A stretch of 64,000 nucleotides of DNA from Stercorarius parasiticus (taxonomy: Eukaryota; Chordata; Aves; Charadriiformes; Stercorariidae), in assembly GCA_013396915.1 (NCBI GenBank), contig VWZL01005124.1:71548-135547 (forward strand), given 5' to 3'. The notes under the pieces are model-generated. The model was not told where the DNA came from. It ran no database searches and saw only the letters and a program-made list of their open reading frames with translations. Position 1 is the stretch's first letter. Every line of letters starts with the position of its first letter. Below are positions 1 through 10,389 of this stretch, piece by piece. A program made the position numbers and the translations under genes.

Positions 1-1950
1 ACAAATACTTCATTCCCAGCTCCCAGCCAACGGGCTCAGTGGTGCAAATCACCGGCAAGCAGCAGAGTGGTGAGGTGGGTGCCTCCGGCAGGGCTCGTGG
101 CATGCCAGCACTCTGGGCCATGTGGGCAGCGTGGTTTCACGTCACAGACGCCCACCCAGCTGTGCCCCCAGTGCCCCCGACCCAGGCTGTGGGATGGGAT
201 CCCCTGGGCACCGATGCTGGTGTGGGTGCCTCTGAAGTGGCAGGGCAGGAGGTGGCTCATCAGAGGTGTGAATGGGGGCATCATCGACTGCTGTTGCCTC
301 TGGGGCTGGCCCCTGTGCAGGGCTTAATTTGGGTCCTCTCCCCCTTCCAGCACCTGCTGTATCCTAATCTTACCCACACTTCAGTGGTGTTTTCCCCTGC
401 CCTGCAAACCCCTCCTGAGCCAACACCCAGACATGGAGAAATTCAGGAAAAAATACATAGCAAAGTCTGGTGAAGTCTTGCTGCAAAGGACCAGCTTTGT
501 GAGAACTTGCCCCATTCCCTTCCTGCTGGATCCTGGCACAGTGGCCACCACCCCTGTCCCCTCCAGCTGCCACTCGATCCTGTGGCACACCCCTGGCATC
601 AGTCCCAGATGAGCAGGAGGGAACATGGCCTATGTTCTGCAGTGATGATGGGCACTTGGGTCTCAGGGTTAGTTCTTCTGTGGGATGGATGTGCAACTCT
701 CTGCGGTTATCCCTCAGGCTGTTTTTTTCCAGACAAGGTCTGGGTTGAGATCAGCATTAAAATATGTCCTGTTGTCCTAGCCAGAGCTGCACAATGGAGC
801 TGCATATTCATGAAGGCAGTGAATTACTAGTGGCTAATGCCTTGTGTGTGCAGCAATCTTTGAGATCCTATCTGCTTTTTCAAGCAGCTGGTCGTGTTTG
901 TTAACAGTCCATTGGTATCTGGGGTCTGCCCTGGATGAATAAACATCGGAGCTCTTCCACTCAAAGGCACTTGGTCTGTGGAGTGCAGCAATAGATGCTT
1001 GCTGGAGATAAAGGGAGGGCAGCCCAGCAGGGATGCAGAGCTCCTGCTGAGATCGCTGCCAGCCTTTGCACGACTCGCGGGGCTGATTGCCCTTGTGACC
1101 CCATGGGGAGGGCTTTGCTCCTTGGGGAGGTCACAAGTCTTGGGGGGACCTGGGACAAGGGAGTTGGCACACAAGCCTTAGAGACTGCTCCAACCCTTGA
1201 TGTAGCAGAGCAGTCACCATTGTCCCACCTGGCAGGAGATGATGGGGACATGAGCAAGGCAAATGTCAGAGGATCCTGTTGGCTTGTGGGATCTGTTGGA
1301 GATGCCCTTGGCACAGGCTAGATCTTCAGCATCCTAAATTCAATAGTGGCATCATGCAGGGTAGTGAGAGGGGGAGACAGAAAACTGTGAGCTCTGAATC
1401 TGCATTGAAAGGAGTGACTCTCTTTGCCATCAAGGTCTTTGGTAGCAAATGAAAAAGTTGGAGGAAATCCAGAAGTTTGGAGGGGGTTCTGGGAAGGGGT
1501 TGCCTATCACCCCAGTGGGTTCTGGGATCTCTGAGGGACCTGCGCTTTGGAAAGCATGAAGCATTACTGGAAGAGAAGATGGCTTGGTCCTAAGGCTGCC
1601 AGGAGAAATCGGATCCTTCGCAGAGGGTGGATTGAAATCCATTTGCAATTAAGGAGTGTCAGCGCTCCTTCATTTCCTCCTGGGTTGGTCAGCAATCCTG
1701 GGAGCGCAATCGCGGGCGGCGCTGTCATACCCAGCGGCTGCAGTTCCCCTGGGGCAGCACCCACCCCACGCCTCGTGAGTGATAAGGCATCCACTTCTCC
1801 CACTCCCAGGAAGCCTGTTTCTCTGTCGCAGTGCTTGTAGCTAGAAAGCTTATATCACTAGACAGAAGGGTACTTGGCCTCCGGGGACAGGCGCTTTGGC
1901 ACAGTGGCTTGGCCGGTCTGCTGCAAATGCGGGGTAGAGCGAGCTTCAGA
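1..1950. other. Unique GC-rich DNA, no gene recognised
   Basis: No repeat family, RNA gene or convincing coding exon is visible. The longest open frame (39-473, plus strand, 144 codons) has no recognisable domain and overlaps other frames on both strands. A short CpG-richer patch lies near 1,705-1,735, but it is too small to call a CpG island. Confidence 0.6.
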
Positions 1951-2039
1951 GGAAAGGGCTAAGGACAAATTTTAAAAGATTTGGTGTCCCTTTGTAGAAA
2001 TCTTTGATTAAACTGTGTCAGCTGCGATTGAGCTGGTGC

Positions 2040-2127
2040 TCATCTCCCTGGCCTCCCACCCCCTCCTACTTCTACATCTCCCTCTCTTCTGGCTTTTCTT
2101 CTTTTCTCTTTTCTCTCTTTACTTTGG
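2040..2127 (+). repeat. Polypyrimidine tract
   Basis: About 85 bases of almost pure C/T on the plus strand, going from C-rich to TTCTTTTCTCTTTTC-like sequence. It is followed directly by A/G-rich sequence and a short AATA repeat near 2,140-2,155. This is low-complexity sequence. It could serve as a polypyrimidine-binding or triplex-forming tract, but nothing here shows a function. Confidence 0.7.
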
Positions 2128-2129
2128 AA

Positions 2130-2480
2130 GGGAGAAGATCAATAAATAAATAAACCAACAGAAATGTTATTTCTCTGGCAAGAGGCTCCTTGAAGTTCAT
2201 CAGAAATAACAATCCCAACCCCTTGTGCATGCGCGAGCGAGGCAGAAGGAATGCGATTAGCCCCTGGGGAAAAACACCAGTGCAACACGTTGGGCCTGTT
2301 TCAGAGGGCGTCAGACTGACAATTTAACAGCAGCATTTGAGGTCTTACTCAGTGGCTCGAAGATTCTGACATGAAAGGGACACCAGTCAAATGAACGGAA
2401 GGATCATCTTGCAGGATTAAATGTCCTTGTCACTAACCCATCAAAACACCGCATTATTTTGAAGGGACAAATTGTGCTGA
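2130..2480. promoter_or_regulatory. Candidate conserved non-coding island
   Basis: AT-richer sequence in a GC-rich setting, with no repeat resemblance and no usable open frame. It contains an NRF1-like core (GCATGCGCGAGCG near 2,227-2,240), GCGATTAG, ACAATTTAACAG, and GGATTAAATG near 2,414. Base composition and motif density resemble vertebrate conserved enhancers, but conservation could not be tested. A similar short stretch lies just upstream at 1,960-2,035 (CTTTGATTAAAC, TCF/LEF-like). Confidence 0.3.
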
Positions 2481-5400
2481 GGGGTTTACAGCAGATTAAA
2501 CCTGAAATTCCAGGGGATATTTGGCAGATAAAACCACTGCAGGTGCCATCAATGTTGCGGGAGCACGGGGTGATTGTGCATCAAGTCCTGAGACAACTCA
2601 CCCCCAGGAGGATAAGGACCTGCCTGGCCCTGCAGGGTACCCCAGCCGTTCATCTGCCTTGCAAAGAAGCATGCAAAGGTCTGGAGGTGCTCCCAAATCA
2701 ACCCAAAGCTTTCTCCAGAGGATGGGTGAATTTGAAGGCCAAAGTTTATGTAGCTGGTGCAATGAGTCAGGATCCAAAGGCTTTCATCTTGGGGCTTGAC
2801 CGCAGTCAGAAGCACCCCAAACTGCCACCTAGAAGAGTTTGCAAAGGCAACGCTCCTGCAGACATCCCCAGGTTAACACACGTGTCCATCCAAAGATATG
2901 CAGCAAAAGCTGTCTGGGTGCATTCCTGAGATGAGGCATGTCCCTGTGTCCCACCAGCAAGGGCAGGGTCCCCAGACCACAAGCCCACAGACTGGAGCCA
3001 GAGGATGAAGGCTGTGTGTGGGACACAGCCCCAGCCCCTCAGCCCTCCTCCATCCCCTTCTTGGGGAAGGGTAAGAGTCAGGGTGAAGGTGGACAGGACC
3101 CTTCTGGTCTTTCCCATGCTACAGCACTGCCACAAATGAGCTCTGGTTGCGTTTCACTGAACGAGGGAGCAATTTTAGGGACCATCCAGCACGGATGTCC
3201 AGCAGGGTAGCCAGCATGGGGTGGTGCCAGTGAGGAACCACGCGGCAGTGAAGCGTGTCCTGGGACAAGGTGGAAATAAAGGATATCCCTGGCTCTGAAG
3301 TGTTAAATCAGCTCTTGTCCAGGTGCATGTGTTAACGGGAGCTGGGCTTGGACACAGGCTGTAGGACAAAAGAGAGACTTGCACGGATGATGGGAAGCTA
3401 ATCTAAGAGTTATTGGCTATGGGTCAGCAGCACTAGCAGCGGCTGAGAAGAATGAAACCCAGCCTGAGAGAAGCTGGGGTTTCTCACTCCGAAGCAGACT
3501 GTAACTGATAAATGTTGTGACTTCCTCTGCCGCACGCCATCCTTCATGGTTTACAGCAATAACAACCTACTGACCTATGCTTTCACCCCTGCAAAGCTGA
3601 GTGCCGTAGCACAGTGCGCTGATGGGCTACAGGCTTTGCTGGCCTTAATGTCCCAGTTAAGTAGCATTTGGGGAAATCTAATGTGGGGACAGGTGCTGTG
3701 TCCAGAGTGCTCTTCGATATGAAAAAATATCACAAGGATACACTGCAGAGGGAATATTAGTGCTGTCTTCCAGTCCTCGCGTACAGAAGGAGACAGCAAG
3801 ATACCTCGTTTAGCAGCTACTGCTGTCAGTTAGTTGACAAGAAAATACTTGCGTGCAAAGTCTATCCCATAGCCTATTCCACGGGAAGATGCTGGCAGCT
3901 TGAAAGAGAGCCACAGCAATTGCTAAATGTTTTCCATAAGGATTTTCACAGCCCAACGTAAGCAAGGGAGTGCATGGGAAGAGACGGTATGAGCACTCCT
4001 GTGTCACCATTGAAATATTGGTTGTGCTTGAGTAAAGAGAGACTGCAGGATGGGTAAAGCAAGTTAGAAAACTGGCATTATCAGGAAAATTCAAAATATA
4101 TAAAAATCCCAGTGAAGAGCCAGCGGAGGTGAAGTGTGATCAGCCTGGTGGGATGGAGACCTGAACGTGAAGTCGCTTAAGCCTGTCAAGCAGAGCCCCC
4201 ACAACCAATAGGATCATCTCACATGGCTCCTGGAAAGCTCTGGAGCTCCTACGCATCAGCTGTGGGCAGTAAGGCGGCAGCATGGAGAGAGAGAGGATGT
4301 CAGAGATGGCTGTTTCACTGGCTTTGTCCAAAACTGCCGTTTCTCCATGAGATCAGTCAGAGGGGTGGGGTGTCAAGTGACATCGTCAGTTATTGTGTTT
4401 TAAAATTCTTCTCCCTTTGGAGCAATTCAGTGTGACCAGGCCAGCCGGTTTCCAAATCACTTACCCCGAGGTAACTTAATCCCCGGAGCACTGCAGAACC
4501 AGCACGTCTCTCCTGTCCCCTCCCCAAGACACCTGCTCGGCAGAGCGCACTGGAAAGTCAGCACACGTAGGACAGAAAGAGCCAGAATTGCAGGACATGG
4601 GTGGGGATAGATCTTCTCCAACTGCCCTAGGTTACACCTGCATTCACGGGTACTGAAGGACACCTCTATTTATCCTTTGCCTTATAAACAGGTTGCTAGA
4701 GAGGCTCTGCCCCCAACTCCTGCCCGCGCCCTGCAATACAAACAGCTCAGGAGAGGAGCCCAGGGATGTCCCCGCAGCTCTGCCGGCACCCACCGAGGCT
4801 CACGTCCTCACAGCAGGGCAGCTGGAGGCCTCGAAGGCAGACAAGCAGCCCAAGGGGCCAAAGGGGATGCACGGTGAGTCGTCAACCCTGCTCTGTCAGG
4901 CTTATGGAGAGAGGCAGGGTGAGCAGGTCTGACTGGAGCAGGGAGAGACGGCAGCACGCAGGCAGCAAGAGTGCTCTGGGTCTGCACCCAAGGGGGGCTG
5001 CTCCCCTCCTGCTGTTAACACAGCTTCCCCAGGTCACCCATGGCACCAGTTCATGGTTCCTGCAGCCCTACAATGGGTGTGCAAGCTAAACTGCTGAGTT
5101 GATCTGGTTTGAAGGAAAAAAGGGCTGAAGAGAGACGATTAAGGCTGCTGAGTACTTTGCAGTATCAAAGGGTGGCCTAAGCTCCTCTCTGCTCCCTCTC
5201 TGTCCTGCCTAGCTTGTTTTGGTGCCTCAGGGATGAGCACAGCCCCCTCCTCCATGTCTCTTTTTAAACAGCTTTTTGGTCTATTGCTCCAGGGAGTTCA
5301 TTGCTAAATACTCAAGTCTGGTGTTTGGTACCTCCACACCACCAGAAAAATGGCTCCTGCAGGGATGCTGTGGCAGGACCCCGGAGGAATGACGCTCCTG

Positions 5401-5930
5401 AAGAAACAAGAGGGTGCAAATGACCCCAGGCCTCCCATCGCTCCCATCCAGGCCACGTTTCAACCCATTTTCATGAGTAGAATCAGCAGCTACAAAACAG
5501 TAGAGGATGTAAGATGTGTGGGCTACATATAACCAGATTACAAAGTATTGTTCCGTTTTCCACACTCCAACAAGGAGAGGAGAGAGCAACAGCATTTCAT
5601 GCTGATAGGCGACACCGTCTGTGGCACAAACATCTTATCCGCGCCTGGAAAATGACGATGTGGAACCTGGAAATGAGAAAACTGACCATTAGGTTAATGT
5701 GACATTAACGCTCCACGTTGCGGTGGCTGGAGTGCCCGTGGTGAGCGTGCAACCTGAGAGCAGCGAGGCCGAGAGGAGGGACTGCCACAGCAGCCCTTGC
5801 TCATCGATGGGAACTGTCGAGCTGCCAGCTGACCAGCCTAGGGACACCCCCCGGCTGTGGCAGCGTCACCCCCCTCCTAAATACACACTTGTTTGGGGTG
5901 CCCCATGCCACCCCCCCAAAACACCCGTTC
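2480..5930. other. Unique DNA, no gene recognised
   Basis: The best open frame (2,459-2,929, plus, 156 codons) has no recognisable domain. The part at 3,500-4,140 is AT-richer and single copy in appearance. A 40-base stretch near 5,115-5,160 faintly resembles an old CR1, but not enough to call it. The section 5,820-5,935 holds several C-runs, with loops too long for a standard G-quadruplex on the minus strand. Confidence 0.55.
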
Positions 5931-5934
5931 CTGT

Positions 5935-6065
5935 GTAAGATGGCTGTTGTAGCAGTAAATGAAATGTTATTGCCCTATTACAGTCAGGATATCTCTCTAA
6001 ATTGACTGTTTTATCGTCTTGGGTAATTTAATTTTTTTATTTAGTGAATGGTTTGCCATATGCCC
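5935..6065. promoter_or_regulatory. AT-rich candidate regulatory island
   Basis: An abrupt AT-rich island of about 130 bp between GC-rich flanks. It contains several TAAT/ATTA cores (GTAATTTAATTTTTT, TTTAGTGAATGG) and no repeat signature. The call rests on composition only. Confidence 0.25.
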
Positions 6066-6769
6066 ACTGACTGAGCGACGCAGCTATAACACGGATCATG
6101 TCAGAGCTGCTGTTTGAGGAGAGCTCCCATCGCCCCGTCCAGGCCTCCACCACATTCAGCCCCTGTTACTGGCCGGTACGGTGGTTTGCTGCAGGAAATC
6201 CCTGCCCAAGTGGGCAGAAAAGCCATCCAGAGCCTCTCAAGGGAGACCAAGACTGAGCAGCAGCCTGTGGGTGGATGGTCCAGCAGCGGGGTACATGGTT
6301 CTGAGACTGGGATCGATGAGTCTAGGATATGCGCGGTGCCATGACCGGGTGTCTGGGGCTGCTGATGTGCACCCAGAGCCCTGACACAGTGCTGGGAGCC
6401 CAAGGCACTGGGATAGAGGCTGTATTTTGGGCTGTGTGTGCTTAATAAAGCTCCTGGTTAGGCATTTATTATTGCTTATCTTCCTGCAAGCAGTTGTCAC
6501 CCTCCCCTGGGGTGGCAGCATCCCCAGGGCTTGTGGGGAGCCAGCCTGCCTTAAAATACTCTGCGAACAGCAGACGGATTTTTCAGCCAGACTCTGATCC
6601 TCTGAAAAAGTAGGATGGATGGTGAGAAAAGAAAGCAGTGGCGTGGCGAGACCCCCCTCAATAGCAGTGATAAGTCTTGCTCAGCCTCACTGCACCACGG
6701 GGCTCCCCCCGCCAGCGACAGACCATGGTTTGGATCATTTTCTCCTAAATGGCCTGCCTGTGTTTTTCC

Positions 6770-6940
6770 AAGTGGATCGCATTCTGCCTCCGACTGCCTG
6801 CAGTCTCAGCGGGACCCGCTCTGTGTGTCCTCTATCCTCTTCGGTATTTTGATCTCTTCTCCAATTTAGTTTCATCTGTACATTTCAGGAATGTGCTATT
6901 TAGGAGAGCTGTGCGTCTTACTCATTTCAATGAATACCGC
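6770..6940 (-). mobile_element. Ancient CR1/L3-like LINE fossil (reverse transcriptase segment)
   Basis: Read on the minus strand, the sequence follows the part of CR1/L3-type LINEs around the FADDT motif of the reverse transcriptase. The block GCACATTCCTGAAATGTAC reads on into a Thr-Asp-Glu-Thr-Lys-like version of Ala-Asp-Asp-Thr-Lys. It continues through the AAATACC...AGAGGATAGA spacer that usually follows in these elements. It is heavily diverged, with stops and indels, and is clearly inactive. The recognition is from memory of the family pattern, not an alignment. A chance match is possible but unlikely over this length. Confidence 0.45.
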
Positions 6941-6954
6941 TTGGTAATATTGTT

Positions 6955-7225
6955 CTTGTTTCCATTTTAAAATTATTTTCTTTAGCTTTCAGCTAAATTG
7001 TCAGAACACATTCCACATGGCACTAGTTATAGTGCATGTTGCGTGAACTGGCAGTTCGGAGGGTGATTTTGCTTTGCTCCATCATGGGATGCTTCGATAT
7101 CCAACAGTCACTGAAAGCATTGTGGGACATCTCATGTAAAAGGGTTTTTCTTTATTTTATGATTCGCTGTATGAAAGCAGACGGGACACGGCACCTCTTG
7201 TAGTTTCACAACACGTATCAGGTGT
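6955..7225. promoter_or_regulatory. AT-rich candidate conserved island
   Basis: Sequence with TTAAAATTATTTTC, AGCTAAATTGTCAGAACA and TTTATTTTATGATTCG blocks, no repeat identity and no open frame of interest. It lies between two LINE fossils and may simply be old unique DNA. The call rests on composition and motif content only. Confidence 0.2.
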
Positions 7226-7599
7226 GGGCTCGGTGGTCTGGGATGCTGCAAACGCAGAGATAATCCCATCCCTGGCGCAGGTCTGGTTTCAGGCAGGCTG
7301 AGCTCAGCATGGATGTGCCCATCTGGGTGTTTGCAGAGCAGCTTTTTGTGCGAGGAGTCCGTCAGCAACAGGAGCTGATCCTCATGTGAAGGGGAGGCCT
7401 GACCTTTACATGTGTCCATGGCCCTGGAGGGCCCTTCAGGAAGCCTTCTGGTGATGTCTTCTAAGTCAGAGAAGAAAAAGTAATGAGTAAAATCGTTGAC
7501 CTAAAATTCTGAGACCTTTAGGACTCAAAGCCATTTTTGCAAGTACCCTGAGGGCTGTGAAAAATTCAGCCCCAGCAAAATATTGCTTTCACACTGGAA
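7225..7599. other. No gene recognised
   Basis: Unique sequence between an AT-rich island and a LINE fossil. No repeat, RNA gene or coding signal is seen. Confidence 0.5.
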
Positions 7600-7722
7600 A
7601 GTACCTGCAAAACCCTCACAGTTGGTTCTTCTGTTTACTCTCTCTGCCAAGATTATTAACGAAGGTGTTAAACAAGCAAACCCAGCACTGGTCCCTGTAG
7701 TTCCCCCGACACTGCCTGATTT
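7600..7722 (-). mobile_element. Ancient CR1/L3-like LINE fossil (reverse transcriptase palm)
   Basis: On the minus strand, 7,722 down to about 7,600 reads through the conserved stretch before the catalytic FADD motif. A readable Ser-Gly-Glu-Leu-Gln-Gly-Pro-Val-Leu-Gly matches the family pattern SGxPQGxVLG. It is followed by TTGTTTAACACCTTCGTTA (family: LFNIFINDL) and then TTTTGCAGGTAC where FADDT belongs. Stops and frame changes show it is dead. It covers about the same part of the reverse transcriptase as the fossil at 6,770-6,940, so the two are separate insertions or a local duplication. Confidence 0.65.
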
Positions 7723-9270
7723 TTATAATTGTCCTTTGTCTTCAGCCTTGAGGATGGTTAGAGCTCCTTGCCGACACCGACGTACTGGCGAGTTCTCGAG
7801 CAAAGACTTCCCAGTGGAGGTGCAGATTTTATTGCTCCAATGTGGGCAAAGTTCCTGCTGTGACCGTGGCTTTGCTGGGTAGTATGACCATCCTTGTACC
7901 AACGTCTCCATCCTTGGGACTATCTGGATGAAAACACTGCCTTGCACTGTCATTGTCTATAGGACGGTGTCCACATGGCAGCTTTCTCGATGCCACTGGC
8001 GAGTGGAGCCATCGCATCACCGTGTCCTGTGGGAAGACAAGCCCTACATATGCCCTTCCTCCACATGCATCATGCAGGACATTGGGAGGTGGTGCCACAC
8101 AGAGCAGGGCAAAAGGTGAGGAGGAGCAAAGGCTTCTTTCTACAGCAGCTCTGGGGCAGAGAGGGACCAAGCTTGAGGTCCTGCCAGCACTGAGAGAAAT
8201 CAAGTGGCTGCAAGATTGCACCAGAAGAGAAATCCAACTGGGAGATAAATCCAGCTGCAGCCTGATGGGGCTGTCCCTGGCTAGGCTGGCTGGCAGGACC
8301 CTTCCCAGCTGGGAAGGAGATCCAGTACCTCCCCATCCCAGACAGTAGCTCTCTGCATGAGTCCCTGGCTCCAGCAATCAGCTGTGACCTTTGGGGCAGG
8401 CGGGGAAATCCAGGATGTGACAGTTGTTCCACATTCCTGGTGCATTTGCTGTGGGCTGAAGGCTGGAGACCTCCATCAGGTCTCCACCGTTGTTGTCCTC
8501 CTGATGGGTTTGCCCTCCCTTCCCCGCTCAGGTTCCCCAGCCACCATGGGAGTCATTGAGCACCCACAGCCTTCCATAAAGGGGAAAATAGGGGGGTCTG
8601 TCCTCTGGGGTGCCAGCACCCCATCCCTGCTTCCCCGCACCCCTGCAGCCTGAGTGCCAGGGCAGTGCCGGGAAGCTGCAGCCAGCTCCTGGGCTCATTA
8701 ATGTGGAGAGCATGAGTGCCCTGCTCCCCGTGCATCGATCTGATAAATGAAGAGCCACCGATGGTATTTTCTACCCTTTTAAGTGTTAAAATAACATTTT
8801 AGTGAAATATGAGCAGGTCAGAGTCGAGCTGCCCCCTTTCATCTCACAGCACAAAAGCAGGCTGGTTTAGGGAGGGGTGTCGGTGCACGTGTGTGCATGC
8901 GTGCTCACACATCTGTGGAGGAGGTTCCCAGGTCCTGAGGGCAGATGCATATGGGATTGTACACAAGCAGTGCCCGCGTGCCTGCAGGAGAGGATGAGGA
9001 GTAAGTGTGGGTGCACAGGTGTCAGTGAAGGCAGGATGCTGCACATGGCCAAGCGCAGAGGTCGGGCTGTGCACAACACTTGGCCACGGGACAACGAGGA
9101 AGATCCATACCCATACGTATCATTATGCCAGCTTTCACAGATGCAAAGATCTTACAGTTGCAGAGCTTTTTTGGAAGCTTTAGCAACTCATGGCTGCTTC
9201 TTGAACCTTTCTGGGTCTTCTTTTTGCAGTTCCCTCATGGAAATGCAATGACATTGGGAATATGAAATGA
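7723..9270. other. Unique DNA, no gene recognised
   Basis: No coding or RNA gene is recognised; a minus-strand frame of 182 codons (7,829-8,377) has no recognisable domain. The stretch 8,735-8,820 is AT-rich (TTTTAAGTGTTAAAATAAC). At 8,878-8,925 there is alternating purine-pyrimidine sequence rich in TG/CA (GTGCACGTGTGTGCATGCGTG) with some Z-DNA potential. Confidence 0.55.
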
Positions 9271-9405
9271 CACAGAATCACAGAATCACAGAATGATAGG
9301 GGTTGGAAGGGACCTCTGGAGATCACCTAGTCCAACCCTCTGCCAGAGCAGGTTCACTAGAGCAGGTTGCACAGGAATGCGTCCAAGAGGGTTTTGAATG
9401 TCATT
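9271..9405 (-). mobile_element. CR1 LINE 3' end, minus strand
   Basis: The segment begins with three copies of CACAGAAT, the reverse complement of the ATTCTGTG tail repeat at the 3' end of avian CR1. It continues with GGTTGGAAGGGACCTCTGGA and the AGTCCAACCC block that are the reverse complement of the CR1 3' untranslated region. Recognisable similarity fades after GGGTTTTGAATG near 9,400, so this is a 5'-truncated insertion. A decayed continuation to about 9,450 is possible. No target-site duplication is evident, as is usual for CR1. Confidence 0.95.
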
Positions 9406-10125
9406 GTCCTTGATCATGGCTCTACCAGAAGGGGCCCCTGTGCACTCAGCCTCCGCCCACCACAGTCCCTGCCTGGCAAGGAGATGAGGGCTGAATGCAA
9501 GGGAAATCAAACTCCCCATGAAAAAAGTGGGTTTTCAGCCTAGTTAAACTAATCTATAAGATGGATTGGACGAGGGGAAAAAAAAGAAAAATGCTCACTG
9601 GACTGTGAAATGATATGCTGAAAATTGGAGTATGTCACTGACAGTTGCTCTTAATGGAGTCCAATGTTTCAAGAAAAGAAGTGGCAGTAGGAGCACGTTT
9701 GGCAGGTCCTGGGGGATCCCGGGGCATCCTGCCCTGTTCCTGGGAGAGCAATGGCCTGACCTCCCTTGTCTGGGGTGTCCATCCCTTTTCTGGCCTGATG
9801 GATCGACTGGACCTGGTGGCTGCAGGGGGTTAGTACCATTTTTACACTTTTCATACAAGCGGCCCTTCAATGCCCAGGATTTCTGGGGCCTAGCTGGAGC
9901 TGCCTTGTGCGTCCTTCCCCTGCCCATCATCATGCACCCTTCCCCTGCCCATCACCCCTCTTGGCCCTTCGGTTTCCCCTCCTTCCTCTACCTGCAGGGA
10001 ATGGTTCTTCATGTGGTTTTGCATCCCTTCTCTCCAGCCTGCTGAGTCCAGCTCAGCCTCAGGCCCCAGCCCTCCTTTCCACCCTGTTGCCCAATGTCTC
10101 TTCCTTCACCGCGTCTCTGGAGTAT
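9405..10125. other. No gene recognised; short tandem duplication
   Basis: Unique GC-rich sequence. The block CCTTCCCCTGCCCATC occurs twice, at 9,913 and 9,938 (25-bp period), a small local duplication. No exon or RNA gene is recognised. Confidence 0.55.
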
Positions 10126-10129
10126 GATT

Positions 10130-10385
10130 ACTCCGCGCCCTGGGTGAGAGCAAGAGAAATATGTGCTGAGATGACATTTCGGTTATACATGATGCTATTA
10201 AAACATGATAAGAATGCTATTAACATTAATAATCCTTTTCATTGTATCATTTAGGGAGCAAAACAAGCCATTAAATATTACGGAGTCATTGGTGCTTTGA
10301 TGGCTTCAGGGAGGGGAACATTTGGCTGTATTTGTCTACATACACTCTGAAAATATAACATTATCTCTGGGAAATGGGTTTCTCT
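10130..10385. promoter_or_regulatory. AT-rich candidate conserved island
   Basis: A sharp AT-rich island in GC-rich surroundings, with TACATGATGCTATTAAAACA, ATTAACATTAATAATCC, CATTAAATATTACGG and ATATAACATTATC. No repeat signature is seen. The density of homeodomain-type TAAT/ATTA cores is typical of developmental enhancers, but this is inference without conservation data. Confidence 0.3.
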
Positions 10386-10389
10386 GGGC

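Noticed and set aside
3690..3790. GTGCTGTGTCCAG followed by an A-rich stretch, vaguely like a LINE reverse transcriptase end
   Set aside because: Only one 13-base block fits and the following sequence does not continue the pattern.
5110..5170. Faint resemblance to an old CR1
   Set aside because: Only about 40 bases loosely similar, with no collinear tail or coding motif.
8878..8925. TG/CA-rich stretch as a microsatellite
   Set aside because: The dinucleotide pattern is interrupted too often to count as a true microsatellite.
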